From the NCBI GenBank assembly GCA_040382935.1, contig JBEIEP010000011.1:1-64000 (forward strand): a DNA stretch of 64,000 nt, given 5' to 3'. A program made the translations under genes and the position numbers. Below, piece by piece: positions 18,045-27,903 of the stretch. Source of the stretch: JALQUL01 sp040382935. Its GTDB lineage: Bacteria; Pseudomonadota; Gammaproteobacteria; Burkholderiales; Burkholderiaceae_C. The first letter of the stretch is position 1. Each line of letters begins with the position of its first letter. The notes below the pieces were generated by a model. That model did not search any database and had not been told where the DNA came from. It was given only the letters and a program-made list of their open reading frames with translations.

Positions 18045-19544
18045 TTAGCCGCCCATCATTCGCACGATTGAGGTCGCGCAAAGCCGCATTAAAGGTTCAG
18101 GAAACAGGCCCAACACCAGCACCAAAGCGCTATTGCCGATGAGTACGAACTTCACATCTGCTTTCATGGTAGCGCCCACCGCAGTCACGGGTGGGTCAAA
18201 GTACATGACTTTGACGACTCGCAAGTAATAAAACGCACCCACCAACGACATCATGACGGCAAATACTGCTATGACTAAACCGGCTGTGCCACCCGTTGCG
18301 ACAAGGGCTTGTAATACCGACAACTTAGCGTAAAAACCCACCAGCGGTGGAATGCCAGCCAGAGAGAACATGCACAAAGCCATCATGGCAGCATGCATGG
18401 GACTGACTTGGTTCAGCCCGGCAAAGTCTGATATCTCTTCGCTCTCAAAGCCTTTAACCGCCAGAGACAAAATCACACCGAAAGTTGCCAAGGTTGTAAG
18501 CACGTAGGAGACCATGTAAAACATGGTGGAGCTGTAAGCGTTCGCGCCCGCTTCGGCACCGCCACCGTTACTACCTGCCACCACACCAGACATTAAGCCC
18601 AGCATGACAAATCCCATCTGAGAAATGGTAGAAAACGCCAGCATGCGCTTGAGGTTGGTCTGCCTAATCGCTGCAAAGTTACCCACCAGCAAAGACATGA
18701 CGGCCAAAACCACCAACATCGGTTGCCAGTCAATGGCCAATGGTAGCAAGCCCTCAATCAAGAGCCGGATGATCAAACCAAAGGCGGCAATTTTTGGCGC
18801 GGCAGCAATCATTAGGGTGGTTGACGTGGGTGCGCCCTGGTAAACGTCAGGCACCCACATGTGAAAGGGTACCGCGCCTAATTTGAATGCCAAACCTGCC
18901 ACCACAAACACCAAACCAAACACCAAAACGGTTCGGTTGGCATGGTCCCCAGCCACCGACTCACGCACTTGCGAGATGTCCAAGGATCCTGTTGCGCCGT
19001 AAAGCATGGACAGACCGTACAGCAGAAAGCCGCTGGCCAGTGCGCCCAGCACGAAGTACTTCATAGCGGCCTCAGTGGCCTTGGCATCGTCGCGCCGCAG
19101 GGCCACCAGGGCATAGCACGACAGGGTGAGTAACTCCAACCCCATGTACAACACCAAAAAGTGCGCGCCCGAGATCATGACAAACATTCCCAAAAGGGAA
19201 AACAGTGCCAAGGAGAACAGTTCACCACCCCTTAGCATGCCCCTGTCATAACTGTATGAGCGGCTATAGACCAGGGTGACCGCAACCGATACGGCCGCAA
19301 AGCATTTCAGCCAGTTGCCCATGCTGTCACTCACCACCATACGACCAAAACCGTAAATCGAGCCCTGTGCTTGCGCGGCTATCGCACACCAAATGGCGAC
19401 CACGGCAAGCGTAAGCACCGAAAGAACATAGGTGGTGGTGCGCTGTGGTGACTTAACGTACAGGTCGACCATGGCTATCGCGCAGGCCATCACCAACAGA
19501 AAAATTTCTGGCCCTACGCTGGTCCAACTGAATTGATCAATCAT
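18045..19544 (-). CDS. nuoN: NADH-quinone oxidoreductase subunit N
   Basis: 499 aa, about fourteen membrane segments. One of the three antiporter-like proton-pumping subunits of complex I. It contains the FKLGAVPFHMWVPDVYQGAPT segment, with the lysine and proline kink of the proton path, and KRMLAFSTISQMGFVMLG. Last gene of nuoA-N, 15 bases after nuoM. Confidence 0.97.
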   Translation of the reverse strand: MIDQFSWTSVGPEIFLLVMACAIAMVDLYVKSPQRTTTYVLSVLTLAVVAIWCAIAAQAQGSIYGFGRMVVSDSMGNWLKCFAAVSVAVTLVYSRSYSYDRGMLRGGELFSLALFSLLGMFVMISGAHFLVLYMGLELLTLSCYALVALRRDDAKATEAAMKYFVLGALASGFLLYGLSMLYGATGSLDISQVRESVAGDHANRTVLVFGLVFVVAGLAFKLGAVPFHMWVPDVYQGAPTSTTLMIAAAPKIAAFGLIIRLLIEGLLPLAIDWQPMLVVLAVMSLLVGNFAAIRQTNLKRMLAFSTISQMGFVMLGLMSGVVAGSNGGGAEAGANAYSSTMFYMVSYVLTTLATFGVILSLAVKGFESEEISDFAGLNQVSPMHAAMMALCMFSLAGIPPLVGFYAKLSVLQALVATGGTAGLVIAVFAVMMSLVGAFYYLRVVKVMYFDPPVTAVGATMKADVKFVLIGNSALVLVLGLFPEPLMRLCATSIVRMMGG

Positions 19545-19559
19545 GATACGAAGAAGCCT

Positions 19560-21035
19560 TTATTTCAATTTGGTCATTGCAACGTGACGCAGCAATTCGG
19601 TGACAGAGGCGTCCATGACATCGGTCACAGGCTTGGGCGCAATCCCCATCCAAAGCACCGCCACCGCCAAAACCGCCATGACCAAAAACTCTCTGGCGTT
19701 GATGTCACTGAGATTCTTGACGTTGTCGTTGGTGACAGGCCCCAGGTAAACGCGCTTGAACATCCACAGGGTGTAGGCCGCGCCAAAAATGAGGGCGCTG
19801 GAGGCGGCCATGCCTATCCAGAAGTTGACCTTTACAGCCCCCAAAATCACCATCCATTCGCCAACAAACCCGGCGGTTGCAGGAAGACCGCAGTTGGCCA
19901 TCGCAAATAGCAAGGCAAACGCAGAAAACTTAGGCATGGTGTTCACCACACCCCCGTAGCTTGATATTTCTCGGGAGTGAACACGGTCGTACAGAACCCC
20001 AATCCCCAGGAACATAGCAGCAGACACAAACCCGTGGGCAATCATTTGCACAATCCCACCGGCCACTGTAAGCGGGTTGAACAAAAAGAAGCCCAAGGTG
20101 ACGAAGCCCATATGCGCCACCGACGAGTAAGCCACCAACTTCTTCATGTCCTGCTGAACCATTGCGACCAATCCAACGTACACGACGGCCACCAAGGACA
20201 AGCCAATCATGAGTCCTGAATAGGCGTGTGCGGCATCGGGGGCGATGGGCATTGAGAAGCGCAAAAAGCCGTACGCGCCCAGCTTCAACATAATGGCGGC
20301 CAGCACGGCTGAACCGCCCGTGGGCGCCTCAACGTGCACATCGGGCAACCAGGTATGCACCGGCCACATCGGCACCTTGACCGCAAACGCCGCCAAAAAT
20401 GCAAAGAACAAGAGCGTTTGGGCTTGCAGGCTAAGCGGCATGTTCTGCCAGGTCAGCAGGTCAAAACTTCCGTTGGAGCGGGTGTACAGGTAGATAAGTG
20501 CCACCAGCATCAGCAGCGAACCCAGCAATGTGTACAAAAAGAACTTGAACGCCGCGTAAATCCGGTTAGGCCCGCCCCAAATACCAATAATCAAATACAT
20601 GGGTATCAGCGTGGCTTCAAAAAACACGTAAAAAAGCAATCCATCAAGCGCCGAAAACACCCCAATCATGAGGCCGCTCAAAATAAGAAACGCCCCCATG
20701 TACTGGTTGACGCGCGTGGTAATGGACTCCCAAGAGGCCACCACCACCACCAAATTGATAAATGCCGTCAACAACACGAACCAGACAGAAATCCCGTCTA
20801 CCCCAAGGTGGTAGTTCACGTTAAACCGCTCTATCCAGGGCGTGTTTTCAACAAACTGCATAGCCGCTGTGCCCAGCTTGAACTGGGTAATCAATGGCAA
20901 GGTGACCAAGAAGCTAATCACGGAACCGACCAGCGCCAACCAGCGAACCAAACGGGCTTGGCTTTCTTTACCAAACGCCAGCAGCAACGCGCCAAACGCT
21001 ATGGGTGTCCAGATGGAAAGACTTAATAAGGACAT
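19560..21035 (-). CDS. nuoM: NADH-quinone oxidoreductase subunit M
   Basis: 491 aa membrane protein, antiporter-like. The proton-path segments FAVKVPMWPVHTWLPDVHVEAPT and KKLVAYSSVAHMGFVTLG are intact, with the key glutamate upstream in YVFFEATLIPMYLIIG. It pumps protons as part of the complex I membrane arm. 13 bases separate it from nuoL. Confidence 0.97.
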   Translation of the reverse strand: MSLLSLSIWTPIAFGALLLAFGKESQARLVRWLALVGSVISFLVTLPLITQFKLGTAAMQFVENTPWIERFNVNYHLGVDGISVWFVLLTAFINLVVVVASWESITTRVNQYMGAFLILSGLMIGVFSALDGLLFYVFFEATLIPMYLIIGIWGGPNRIYAAFKFFLYTLLGSLLMLVALIYLYTRSNGSFDLLTWQNMPLSLQAQTLLFFAFLAAFAVKVPMWPVHTWLPDVHVEAPTGGSAVLAAIMLKLGAYGFLRFSMPIAPDAAHAYSGLMIGLSLVAVVYVGLVAMVQQDMKKLVAYSSVAHMGFVTLGFFLFNPLTVAGGIVQMIAHGFVSAAMFLGIGVLYDRVHSREISSYGGVVNTMPKFSAFALLFAMANCGLPATAGFVGEWMVILGAVKVNFWIGMAASSALIFGAAYTLWMFKRVYLGPVTNDNVKNLSDINAREFLVMAVLAVAVLWMGIAPKPVTDVMDASVTELLRHVAMTKLK

Positions 21036-21048
21036 GTACTAACTTTCT

Positions 21049-23097
21049 TCAATGACCCAGCCACTTGACCAACATTGGCCAGGTGACGAAATAGCTCAAC
21101 ATGAACAACACCCCAGCGGCCATCGCAAGCGCGTAGTGGTACAAAAATCCCGATTGAATGCGCCTGACACCACCGGCCAACCAATTGACCAGCTTCCAGG
21201 AACCGTTAACGATGGCGCCGTCTATAAGCTTTTGGTCACCAAACTTCCATAGCCCAGTGCCCAACAACCTTGCGCCTTTGGCCAGAATGTTCTCGTTGAT
21301 CCAGTCCATAAAGTATTTGTTTTCAAGTACCCATACCACTGGTGCCAGTACCCTATTGAAATAAGCAGGAATACCAGGCCAGACCATATAAAACAGGTAG
21401 GCTGAAACCACGCCAGCCAGGGCCAACCAAAATGGCAGTGCCGTAAAGCCATGCAGGGCAAACGCCACGGCACCATGGAAATGCGCCTGCAAGGTGCCCA
21501 TCGCACCGTGCCGTGCAGCGTCTACAACGATGGCGTCCTTGAAAAAGTCTCCCATCACCAGGGGCTCTATCGTCAACGCACCAATAAACACCGAGGGTAT
21601 GGCCAACAACACCAAGGGCAACCAGACCACCCAAGGTGACTCATGGGGCTTGTGAGCGTCATGCCCATGGCCGTGGCCATGGTCGGGATCGTCGTGGTGA
21701 GCATCTGGGTTTTGATCAAAACGCTCGGCACCGTGGAACACTAAAAAATACAGCCTAAAGGAATAAAACGCGGTCACAAAAACGCCTAGGAGCAAGGCGT
21801 AATAGGCCCAGTGTGCAGCAGGCAACTGGCTGGCATGAACCGCCTCAATAATCGCGTCTTTGGAGTAGAAGCCCGCGAAAAACGGCGTCCCGATCAAGGC
21901 CAGCGACCCTAGCAACGAGGTAATCCAGGTGATAGGCATGTATTTGCGCACCCCACCCATCCAGCGAATGTCTTGGTTGTGGTGCAAACCCATAATCACA
22001 GAGCCGGCCGCAAGAAACAACAAGGCCTTGAAAAACGCGTGGGTCATGAGATGAAACACCGCCACCGAGTAGGCGGAAGCACCCAGCGCGACGGTCATGT
22101 AACCCAACTGCGATAGCGTTGAATAAGCCACCACGCGCTTGATGTCGTTTTGAATAATTCCCAAAAAGCCCATGAACAAAGCCGTGATAGCACCCACCAC
22201 CATGATGAGGTTGAGTGCAACGTCGCTCAACTCAAACAAGGGGGACATACGGGCCACCATAAAAATGCCTGCCGTCACCATCGTTGCCGCATGGATGAGC
22301 GCCGATATGGGCGTTGGCCCCTCCATAGAATCGGGCAACCAAACGTGCAGAGGAAACTGTGCCGACTTGCCCATAGCGCCAACGAAAAGGCAGATACACG
22401 CCACCGTGATAAGCATCCAGTCGGTGCCTGGCAGGTTAACGCCGACCAAGCTTGAGGACTTGGCAAACACTTCGGTGTAGTTGAGCGAGCCAGAATAGGC
22501 GGCGATCAGGGCAATACCTAAGATAAATCCAAAATCACCCACTCGGTTGACCAGAAAGGCTTTCATGTTGGCAAAGATGGCGGTAGGCCGGTTGTACCAA
22601 AAGCCAATCAACAAATAAGACACCAAGCCCACCGCTTCCCAGCCAAAGAACAACTGCAGAAAATTGTTGCTCATCACCAGCATCAGCATGGAGAAGGTAA
22701 ACAGCGATATGTAGGCAAAAAACCGGTTGTAGCCTTTGTCATCGTGCATATAGCCGATGGTGTAGATATGAACCATCAAGGACACAAAGGTGACCACACC
22801 CATCATCATGGCGGTAAGGCCGTCGACCATAAAGCCGATTTCCATCTTTAGCCCGCCAACGACCATCCATTCGTAAATGGTTTGGTTGTACCTGGCCCCG
22901 CCCACGATGACGTCTTTTAGCACCAGCATGGACAAAATAAAAGACACCAAAACGCCGCCTATGGCAAGCGAATGCGCGACTTTTCGGCCCAAATGGTTAC
23001 CGCCCAGTTGAGTACCCAACACCCCGGTCAGCAAGGCACCCACGAGAGGCGCCAGTACGACGCCCAATAAAACAGTGGTAGAAAGGGATTGCGTCAT
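21049..23097 (-). CDS. nuoL: NADH-quinone oxidoreductase subunit L
   Basis: 682 aa, the distal proton pump of complex I, with the long lateral helix at its C-terminus. AMGKSAQFPLHVWLPDSMEGPTP and KRVVAYSTLSQLGYMTVALG are the conserved channel segments. Between two membrane helices, at about residues 465-485, lies a loop very rich in histidine and aspartate (HHDDPDHGHGHGHDAH). That loop varies among species and may bind metal, or may only be a linker. Confidence 0.97.
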   Translation of the reverse strand: MTQSLSTTVLLGVVLAPLVGALLTGVLGTQLGGNHLGRKVAHSLAIGGVLVSFILSMLVLKDVIVGGARYNQTIYEWMVVGGLKMEIGFMVDGLTAMMMGVVTFVSLMVHIYTIGYMHDDKGYNRFFAYISLFTFSMLMLVMSNNFLQLFFGWEAVGLVSYLLIGFWYNRPTAIFANMKAFLVNRVGDFGFILGIALIAAYSGSLNYTEVFAKSSSLVGVNLPGTDWMLITVACICLFVGAMGKSAQFPLHVWLPDSMEGPTPISALIHAATMVTAGIFMVARMSPLFELSDVALNLIMVVGAITALFMGFLGIIQNDIKRVVAYSTLSQLGYMTVALGASAYSVAVFHLMTHAFFKALLFLAAGSVIMGLHHNQDIRWMGGVRKYMPITWITSLLGSLALIGTPFFAGFYSKDAIIEAVHASQLPAAHWAYYALLLGVFVTAFYSFRLYFLVFHGAERFDQNPDAHHDDPDHGHGHGHDAHKPHESPWVVWLPLVLLAIPSVFIGALTIEPLVMGDFFKDAIVVDAARHGAMGTLQAHFHGAVAFALHGFTALPFWLALAGVVSAYLFYMVWPGIPAYFNRVLAPVVWVLENKYFMDWINENILAKGARLLGTGLWKFGDQKLIDGAIVNGSWKLVNWLAGGVRRIQSGFLYHYALAMAAGVLFMLSYFVTWPMLVKWLGH

Positions 23098-23101
23098 TCC
23101 A

Positions 23102-23410
23102 TCAGCCCCTTAGGGTATTGAGTTCGTCCACATTGATGCTGGATCGGTTGCGGAATAACAAAACCAAAATCGCCAGACCAATGGCCGATTCGGCGGCCGC
23201 TACAGTGAGGATAAAAAAGACAAAAATCTGACCGTGCAAATCACCCAGGTAGTGGCTGAATGCGACAAAGTTCATATTGACTGCCAAGAGCATGAGCTCG
23301 ATGGCCATTAACAACACGATGAGGTTTTTGCGGTTCAGAAAAATGCCAACCACTGAAAGAGCAAACAATATGCCTCCCAGCGTCAAGAAATGGCCTAAGG
23401 TTACGGTCAT
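23102..23410 (-). CDS. nuoK: NADH-quinone oxidoreductase subunit K
   Basis: 102 aa with three membrane helices. The two conserved glutamates of the proton path are present, in AIELMLLAVN and AAAESAIGLA. Its ATG overlaps the nuoJ stop by four bases (ATGA), so the two are coupled. Confidence 0.97.
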   Translation of the reverse strand: MTVTLGHFLTLGGILFALSVVGIFLNRKNLIVLLMAIELMLLAVNMNFVAFSHYLGDLHGQIFVFFILTVAAAESAIGLAILVLLFRNRSSINVDELNTLRG

Positions 23411-24060
23411 GATTTCGAATCCTCTGCGGCGTTGGGCTGGGCCGCAGGGCGCTGGCTCGCGGGCAGTGTAGGGTTGATGTGGACGACAGACATACGGTCC
23501 TTGGCTTTGACACGCACTTGATCGGCTGGGTTAACGTACTTGCTGTCTTTGCGGTCCCTAAGCGTTAAGGCAATGGCCGCAATAATGGCCACCAGCAAAA
23601 TAACCGCTGCGATCTCAACCGGGTACAGGTACTCGGTGTACAGCAAAGTGCCCAACTCGCGGGTGTTTGACAAGGGCAACGCGGCACTGGCGATGGCCTG
23701 GGGTGCCTCGCGCAGCCTGAACTCATTTAAAACGACGGCTGCAATTTCAAGCGCAATGACAACCCCTACCATGGCCGCCAATGGAAAGTGACGCCAGAAA
23801 TTCTTGCGCAGCATCTCCAAATTGATATCCAGCATCATCACCACAAAGAGGAACAGCACCATGACCGCCCCTACATAGACCAACACCAGCGTGATGGCCA
23901 AAAACTCGGCGGATAGCATCAACCAAAGGGCGGAGGCCTGAAAAAAAGTCAAAACCAAATACAAGGCGGCGTACACCGGATTTTGTGCCGTGATCACCCG
24001 CGCGGCCGCAAATAGCAGTACCGCCGAGAACACGTAAAAAAGTGCTGAAGTAAGGTCCAT
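23407..24060 (-). CDS. nuoJ: NADH-quinone oxidoreductase subunit J
   Basis: 217 aa with five membrane helices. The third helix region YVGAVMVLFLFVVMML contains the conserved tyrosine and pi-bulge that gate coupling in complex I. The C-terminal 40 residues after RDRKDSKYVNPADQV are polar and probably cytoplasmic. Overlaps nuoK. Confidence 0.96.
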   Translation of the reverse strand: MDLTSALFYVFSAVLLFAAARVITAQNPVYAALYLVLTFFQASALWLMLSAEFLAITLVLVYVGAVMVLFLFVVMMLDINLEMLRKNFWRHFPLAAMVGVVIALEIAAVVLNEFRLREAPQAIASAALPLSNTRELGTLLYTEYLYPVEIAAVILLVAIIAAIALTLRDRKDSKYVNPADQVRVKAKDRMSVVHINPTLPASQRPAAQPNAAEDSKS

Positions 24061-24116
24061 GGCGCTTAGTAAGAAAGTTGAGCCAACCGACTCGGCAAGG
24101 TATTCATGAGGCGGTC

Positions 24117-24650
24117 CTAGCGGTATTTGGCGTCGGCTGCACGCGCCGCAGCGATTTCTTTTTCATACTGGTCACCCACCGCTAGAAGCATCTCTTTGGT
24201 GAAATACAAGTCACCGCGCTTTTCGCCGTGGTATTCCAAAATGTGCGTTTCAACGATGGAATCCACCGGGCAGCTTTCTTCACAGAATCCGCAAAAAATG
24301 CACTTGGTCAGATCAATGTCGTAGCGTGTGGTTCGGCGTGAACCGTCGTCGCGCACCTCAGACTCGATAGAAATGGCCTGGGCAGGACATACCGCTTCGC
24401 ACAATTTGCAAGCGATGCAGCGCTCTTCACCGTTTTCATAGCGGCGCAATGCGTGCAAGCCTCTAAAGCGCGGTGACAACGGCGTTTTTTCTTCGGGGAA
24501 TTGAATCGTGGTTTTTTTCTTCAAGGCGTAACGCCCGGTCAGGAAAAAGCCTTTGAACAATTCAATGAGCAAAAAGCTGGCTAAAAATTCTTTTAGTGAA
24601 AACGCAGGCCTGGCGGCAGGCGTTGAAAATGCGGTCGATTCTGACTTCAT
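24117..24650 (-). CDS. nuoI: NADH-quinone oxidoreductase subunit I
   Basis: 177 aa from the ATG at 24650; a 63-codon upstream extension lies inside nuoH in another frame and is not family-like. Two ferredoxin motifs, CIACKLCEAVCP and CIFCGFCEESCP, bind the tetranuclear clusters N6a and N6b. They carry electrons from NuoG toward NuoB. The N-terminal amphipathic helix (LIELFKGFFLTGRY) lies on the membrane surface. 8 bases after nuoH. Confidence 0.97.
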   Translation of the reverse strand: MKSESTAFSTPAARPAFSLKEFLASFLLIELFKGFFLTGRYALKKKTTIQFPEEKTPLSPRFRGLHALRRYENGEERCIACKLCEAVCPAQAISIESEVRDDGSRRTTRYDIDLTKCIFCGFCEESCPVDSIVETHILEYHGEKRGDLYFTKEMLLAVGDQYEKEIAAARAADAKYR

Positions 24651-24658
24651 GGCGTCTC

Positions 24659-25735
24659 TCACTTCCAAATGTTCAACGAGGTCTGCATCCAAGCGCCGAC
24701 CACCACCAACCACACCAAAGTGACCGGAATAAAGATCTTCCAGCCCAAGCGCATGATTTGGTCGTAGCGGTAGCGCGGGAAAGTGGCCCGCACCCAGATA
24801 AACAGACTCACCACTAAAAAGGTTTTCAGACCCAGCCAAATCCAGCCCGGAATAAAGGACAAAGCATCAACCGGTGGCAGCCATCCGCCCAGGAACATCA
24901 AAGCGGCCAAGATGGAGACCAGCCACATATTGGCGTACTCGGCCAAGAAGAACATCGCAAACGACATGCCCGAGTACTCGACCATGTGACCGGCCACAAT
25001 CTCGGACTCGCCCTCCACCACGTCAAACGGGTGACGGTTGGTTTCAGCAATGCCAGAGATGATGTACACCACGAAAATGGGAAGCAGCGGCAACCAGTTC
25101 CAAGACAGGAAACCCAGGCCCATTTGCGCAAACTGACCGCGCCCTTGGCTGGTCACGATGTCGGTGAGGTTGAGACTGGCAGATACCATGAGCACCACCA
25201 CCAGGCAAAAGCCCATGGCAATCTCGTAGCTCACCATTTGTGCAGATGCGCGCAGCGCGCCTAAAAATGCGTACTTGGAGTTTGAAGCCCAGCCCGCAAT
25301 GATGACGCCGTACACCTCTAACGATGTAATGGCCATCACAAACAGCAAGCCGGCATTGATGTTGGCCAGAACCACATCTGGGCCAAACGGAATAACCGCC
25401 CATGCCGCTAAAGCCGGCATGATGGTCATGATGGGCCCCATCAGAAACAAATTCCTGTTTGCGGCCGTGGGTACCAAAATTTCTTTTTGGATGAGCTTGA
25501 GCGCATCAGCGATGGGTTGCAGCAAACCCAAGGGGCCTACGCGGTTAGGCCCAATACGAACTTGCATCCAACCGATGAGCTTGCGCTCCCAAAGCGTCAG
25601 GTAGGCCACCAAACCCATGAGCGGCAATACGATCACGCCAATCTTTATAAGATTCCAAACCACAGGCCAGACCATTCCTGACCACCATGCGGCCGTACAC
25701 AGATGCAGACCCCAGTTGTAGAAGGCATCAATCAT
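24659..25735 (-). CDS. nuoH: NADH-quinone oxidoreductase subunit H
   Basis: 358 aa, eight membrane helices. This subunit forms most of the quinone channel at the joint of the two arms. The conserved RIGPNRVGPLGLLQPIADALK and AETNRHPFDVVEGESEIVAG stretches are intact. Its ATG overlaps the nuoG stop by four bases. Confidence 0.97.
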   Translation of the reverse strand: MIDAFYNWGLHLCTAAWWSGMVWPVVWNLIKIGVIVLPLMGLVAYLTLWERKLIGWMQVRIGPNRVGPLGLLQPIADALKLIQKEILVPTAANRNLFLMGPIMTIMPALAAWAVIPFGPDVVLANINAGLLFVMAITSLEVYGVIIAGWASNSKYAFLGALRASAQMVSYEIAMGFCLVVVLMVSASLNLTDIVTSQGRGQFAQMGLGFLSWNWLPLLPIFVVYIISGIAETNRHPFDVVEGESEIVAGHMVEYSGMSFAMFFLAEYANMWLVSILAALMFLGGWLPPVDALSFIPGWIWLGLKTFLVVSLFIWVRATFPRYRYDQIMRLGWKIFIPVTLVWLVVVGAWMQTSLNIWK

Positions 25736-27888
25736 GCGACCCCCTGTGTAGTCAACGCAGCCCGCCGCGCATCGGCCGTCAGTTGCAGGCTGCTTGCTCG
25801 GCGAACCAAGCCATCGAGTTGATAGATGGACGCAACACTGGGCGCCTGGTCTTGGGTCTCAGGCAATGGTTGAGTGCCCGTCGATAGGTTACCCAAGCGG
25901 TCTGGGCTTACCCAATGCGACTCGGACGTTTGTGGAAAGACCGCTTGAAGCACATCGGTGGAACTCTCAAATGCCATACTTGGCAAGCCCAACATGGTGC
26001 CCAGAACCCGTAAAACCTTCCAGGCCGGTCTGGCTTGGCCTTGCGGCGAGACTACCGCGGTAAAGGACTGTATCCGTCCCTCAGCGTTCACAAATGTGCC
26101 CGAGGTTTCGGTAAACGGCGTAACGGGCAGCAAGACATCACAACAGTCCAGATTGGTCTTGAATGAAGTCAGACCCACGACCATTTTCATTTGGGACAAA
26201 CGCTCAGTGGCCAACGCACCGAATCGACTGTCAAATTCGGGTTCGGTGTTGAGCAACAGCATGGCCTGGACGGAGGATGCAGCGCTTAACATTTGCGCTG
26301 CATTGAGTCCGCCCCCACCCGGCGTTGCCCCCACCAAATGGGCACCCACGGTGTTGGCCGCTTCAGTTAGAACCCCGTGGCTGGCGCCGCAATGCTCGGC
26401 AATCCATTGGGCAAGGTACAACAAGGCCTCTGAATTGACCGAGTGCACCGCCGCATTGCCCAGCAACACCGCGCTACGCTTGCCAGAGAGCAAATCCCTG
26501 GCCACGGCAGCGGACGCCTGATCGGGTAGCGCGGCCATCGGCGCTGCCACTCCTTTTTCGGCTGCAACCGCCGCCGCCACTTTGGCAAGCTCGGCTACCC
26601 ACAGGTGGGCGGGCGCTGTAATGCTGGATGCCAGCTTCATGGCCCAGGCATCAGCGCTGTTCAATTCACGGGCAGACACCAGCGCATGGACAAGCGCCCC
26701 ATGGCGCGTGGCCTGCCGAATACGCTGCGCAAACAGGGGGTGGTCTTTGCGCAAATTGGAACCTACCACCAATGCACGGTCCAACTGGCTTAAGGCCGCA
26801 ATAGGCATACCCAACCAACGTGCTTTGTCGTTGCGCGGGTAAGCCGCATGGCGAAGGCGATGGTCTATCGAGGTGCTGCCTAGGCCATTGACCAAACGCC
26901 GGGCCAAGGCCAGTTCTTCTAAGGTACTGTGGGGGCTTACCAGGGCCCCTACAACTTGCTGTGCGCCACCTTGGGCGATGTCTTTGAGGCCATTGGCGAC
27001 GTACTCGAGTGCGACATCCCACTGAACCGCCTGCCACACGCCGTCTTGTTTGACCATGGGTGTGGTGAGTCGGTCGGGGCTATTCAAAGCCTCGTAAGAG
27101 AAACGATCCCGGTCGGCAATCCAGCACTCGTTGATTTCTTCGTTTTCTAGGGGCACCACGCGCATCACGCGATTGGCTTTGACCTGTGCCACCAAATGGG
27201 TGCCCGTGGAATCGTGGGGGCTGATGGTTTTTCTGCGTGACAGTTCCCAGGTGCGGGCGCTGTAGCGGAAGGGCTTGCTGGTTAGCGCCCCCACAGGGCA
27301 TACATCAATCATGTTGCCCGACAGTTCAGAATCAACCGTAGCGCCCACAAAGGCTTCGATCTCAGCGTGCTCGCCACGGTGCGACATGCCCAGCTCCATG
27401 ACCCCAGCCACCTCTTGACCAAAGCGCACGCAACGGGTGCAATGGATGCAGCGGCTCATCTCCTGCATGCTGATCAGTGGGCCAATATTTTTGTGAAACA
27501 CCACGCGCTTTTCTTCATCGTACCGTGATGCGGTTCCACCGTAACCTACCGCCAAATCCTGCAACTGGCATTCGCCGCCTTGGTCACAAATGGGGCAATC
27601 GAGTGGGTGGTTTACCAGCAAAAATTCCATCACCGACTGCTGCGCCTTGACGGCTTTGTCGCTCTTGGTGCGAACAATCATGCCTTGGCTTACCGGGGTC
27701 GCGCAGGCGGGCATGGGCTTGGGCATTTTCTCAATGTCGACCAGGCACATTCGGCAGTTGGCGGCAATGCTGAGTTTTTTGTGATAACAAAAATGCGGGA
27801 TATAGGTGCCAGCCTTTTCTGCGGCATGCATCACCGTGCATCCCTCAGACACTTCCAGCTTTTTTCCGTCTAGTTCAATTTCTATCAT
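25732..27888 (-). CDS. nuoG: NADH-quinone oxidoreductase subunit G
   Basis: 718 aa. The first about 220 residues bind a [2Fe-2S] cluster (CYHKKLSIAANCRMC) and two tetranuclear clusters. One of these has the histidine ligand region HPLDCPICDQGGECQLQ, the other CIHCTRCVRFGQEV. The rest is a molybdopterin-oxidoreductase-like domain that has lost its cofactor and acts as scaffold. It passes electrons from NuoF/E to NuoI. Confidence 0.96.
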   Translation of the reverse strand: MIEIELDGKKLEVSEGCTVMHAAEKAGTYIPHFCYHKKLSIAANCRMCLVDIEKMPKPMPACATPVSQGMIVRTKSDKAVKAQQSVMEFLLVNHPLDCPICDQGGECQLQDLAVGYGGTASRYDEEKRVVFHKNIGPLISMQEMSRCIHCTRCVRFGQEVAGVMELGMSHRGEHAEIEAFVGATVDSELSGNMIDVCPVGALTSKPFRYSARTWELSRRKTISPHDSTGTHLVAQVKANRVMRVVPLENEEINECWIADRDRFSYEALNSPDRLTTPMVKQDGVWQAVQWDVALEYVANGLKDIAQGGAQQVVGALVSPHSTLEELALARRLVNGLGSTSIDHRLRHAAYPRNDKARWLGMPIAALSQLDRALVVGSNLRKDHPLFAQRIRQATRHGALVHALVSARELNSADAWAMKLASSITAPAHLWVAELAKVAAAVAAEKGVAAPMAALPDQASAAVARDLLSGKRSAVLLGNAAVHSVNSEALLYLAQWIAEHCGASHGVLTEAANTVGAHLVGATPGGGGLNAAQMLSAASSVQAMLLLNTEPEFDSRFGALATERLSQMKMVVGLTSFKTNLDCCDVLLPVTPFTETSGTFVNAEGRIQSFTAVVSPQGQARPAWKVLRVLGTMLGLPSMAFESSTDVLQAVFPQTSESHWVSPDRLGNLSTGTQPLPETQDQAPSVASIYQLDGLVRRASSLQLTADARRAALTTQGVA

Positions 27889-27903
27889 GATGGGCGCGTT
27901 GAT

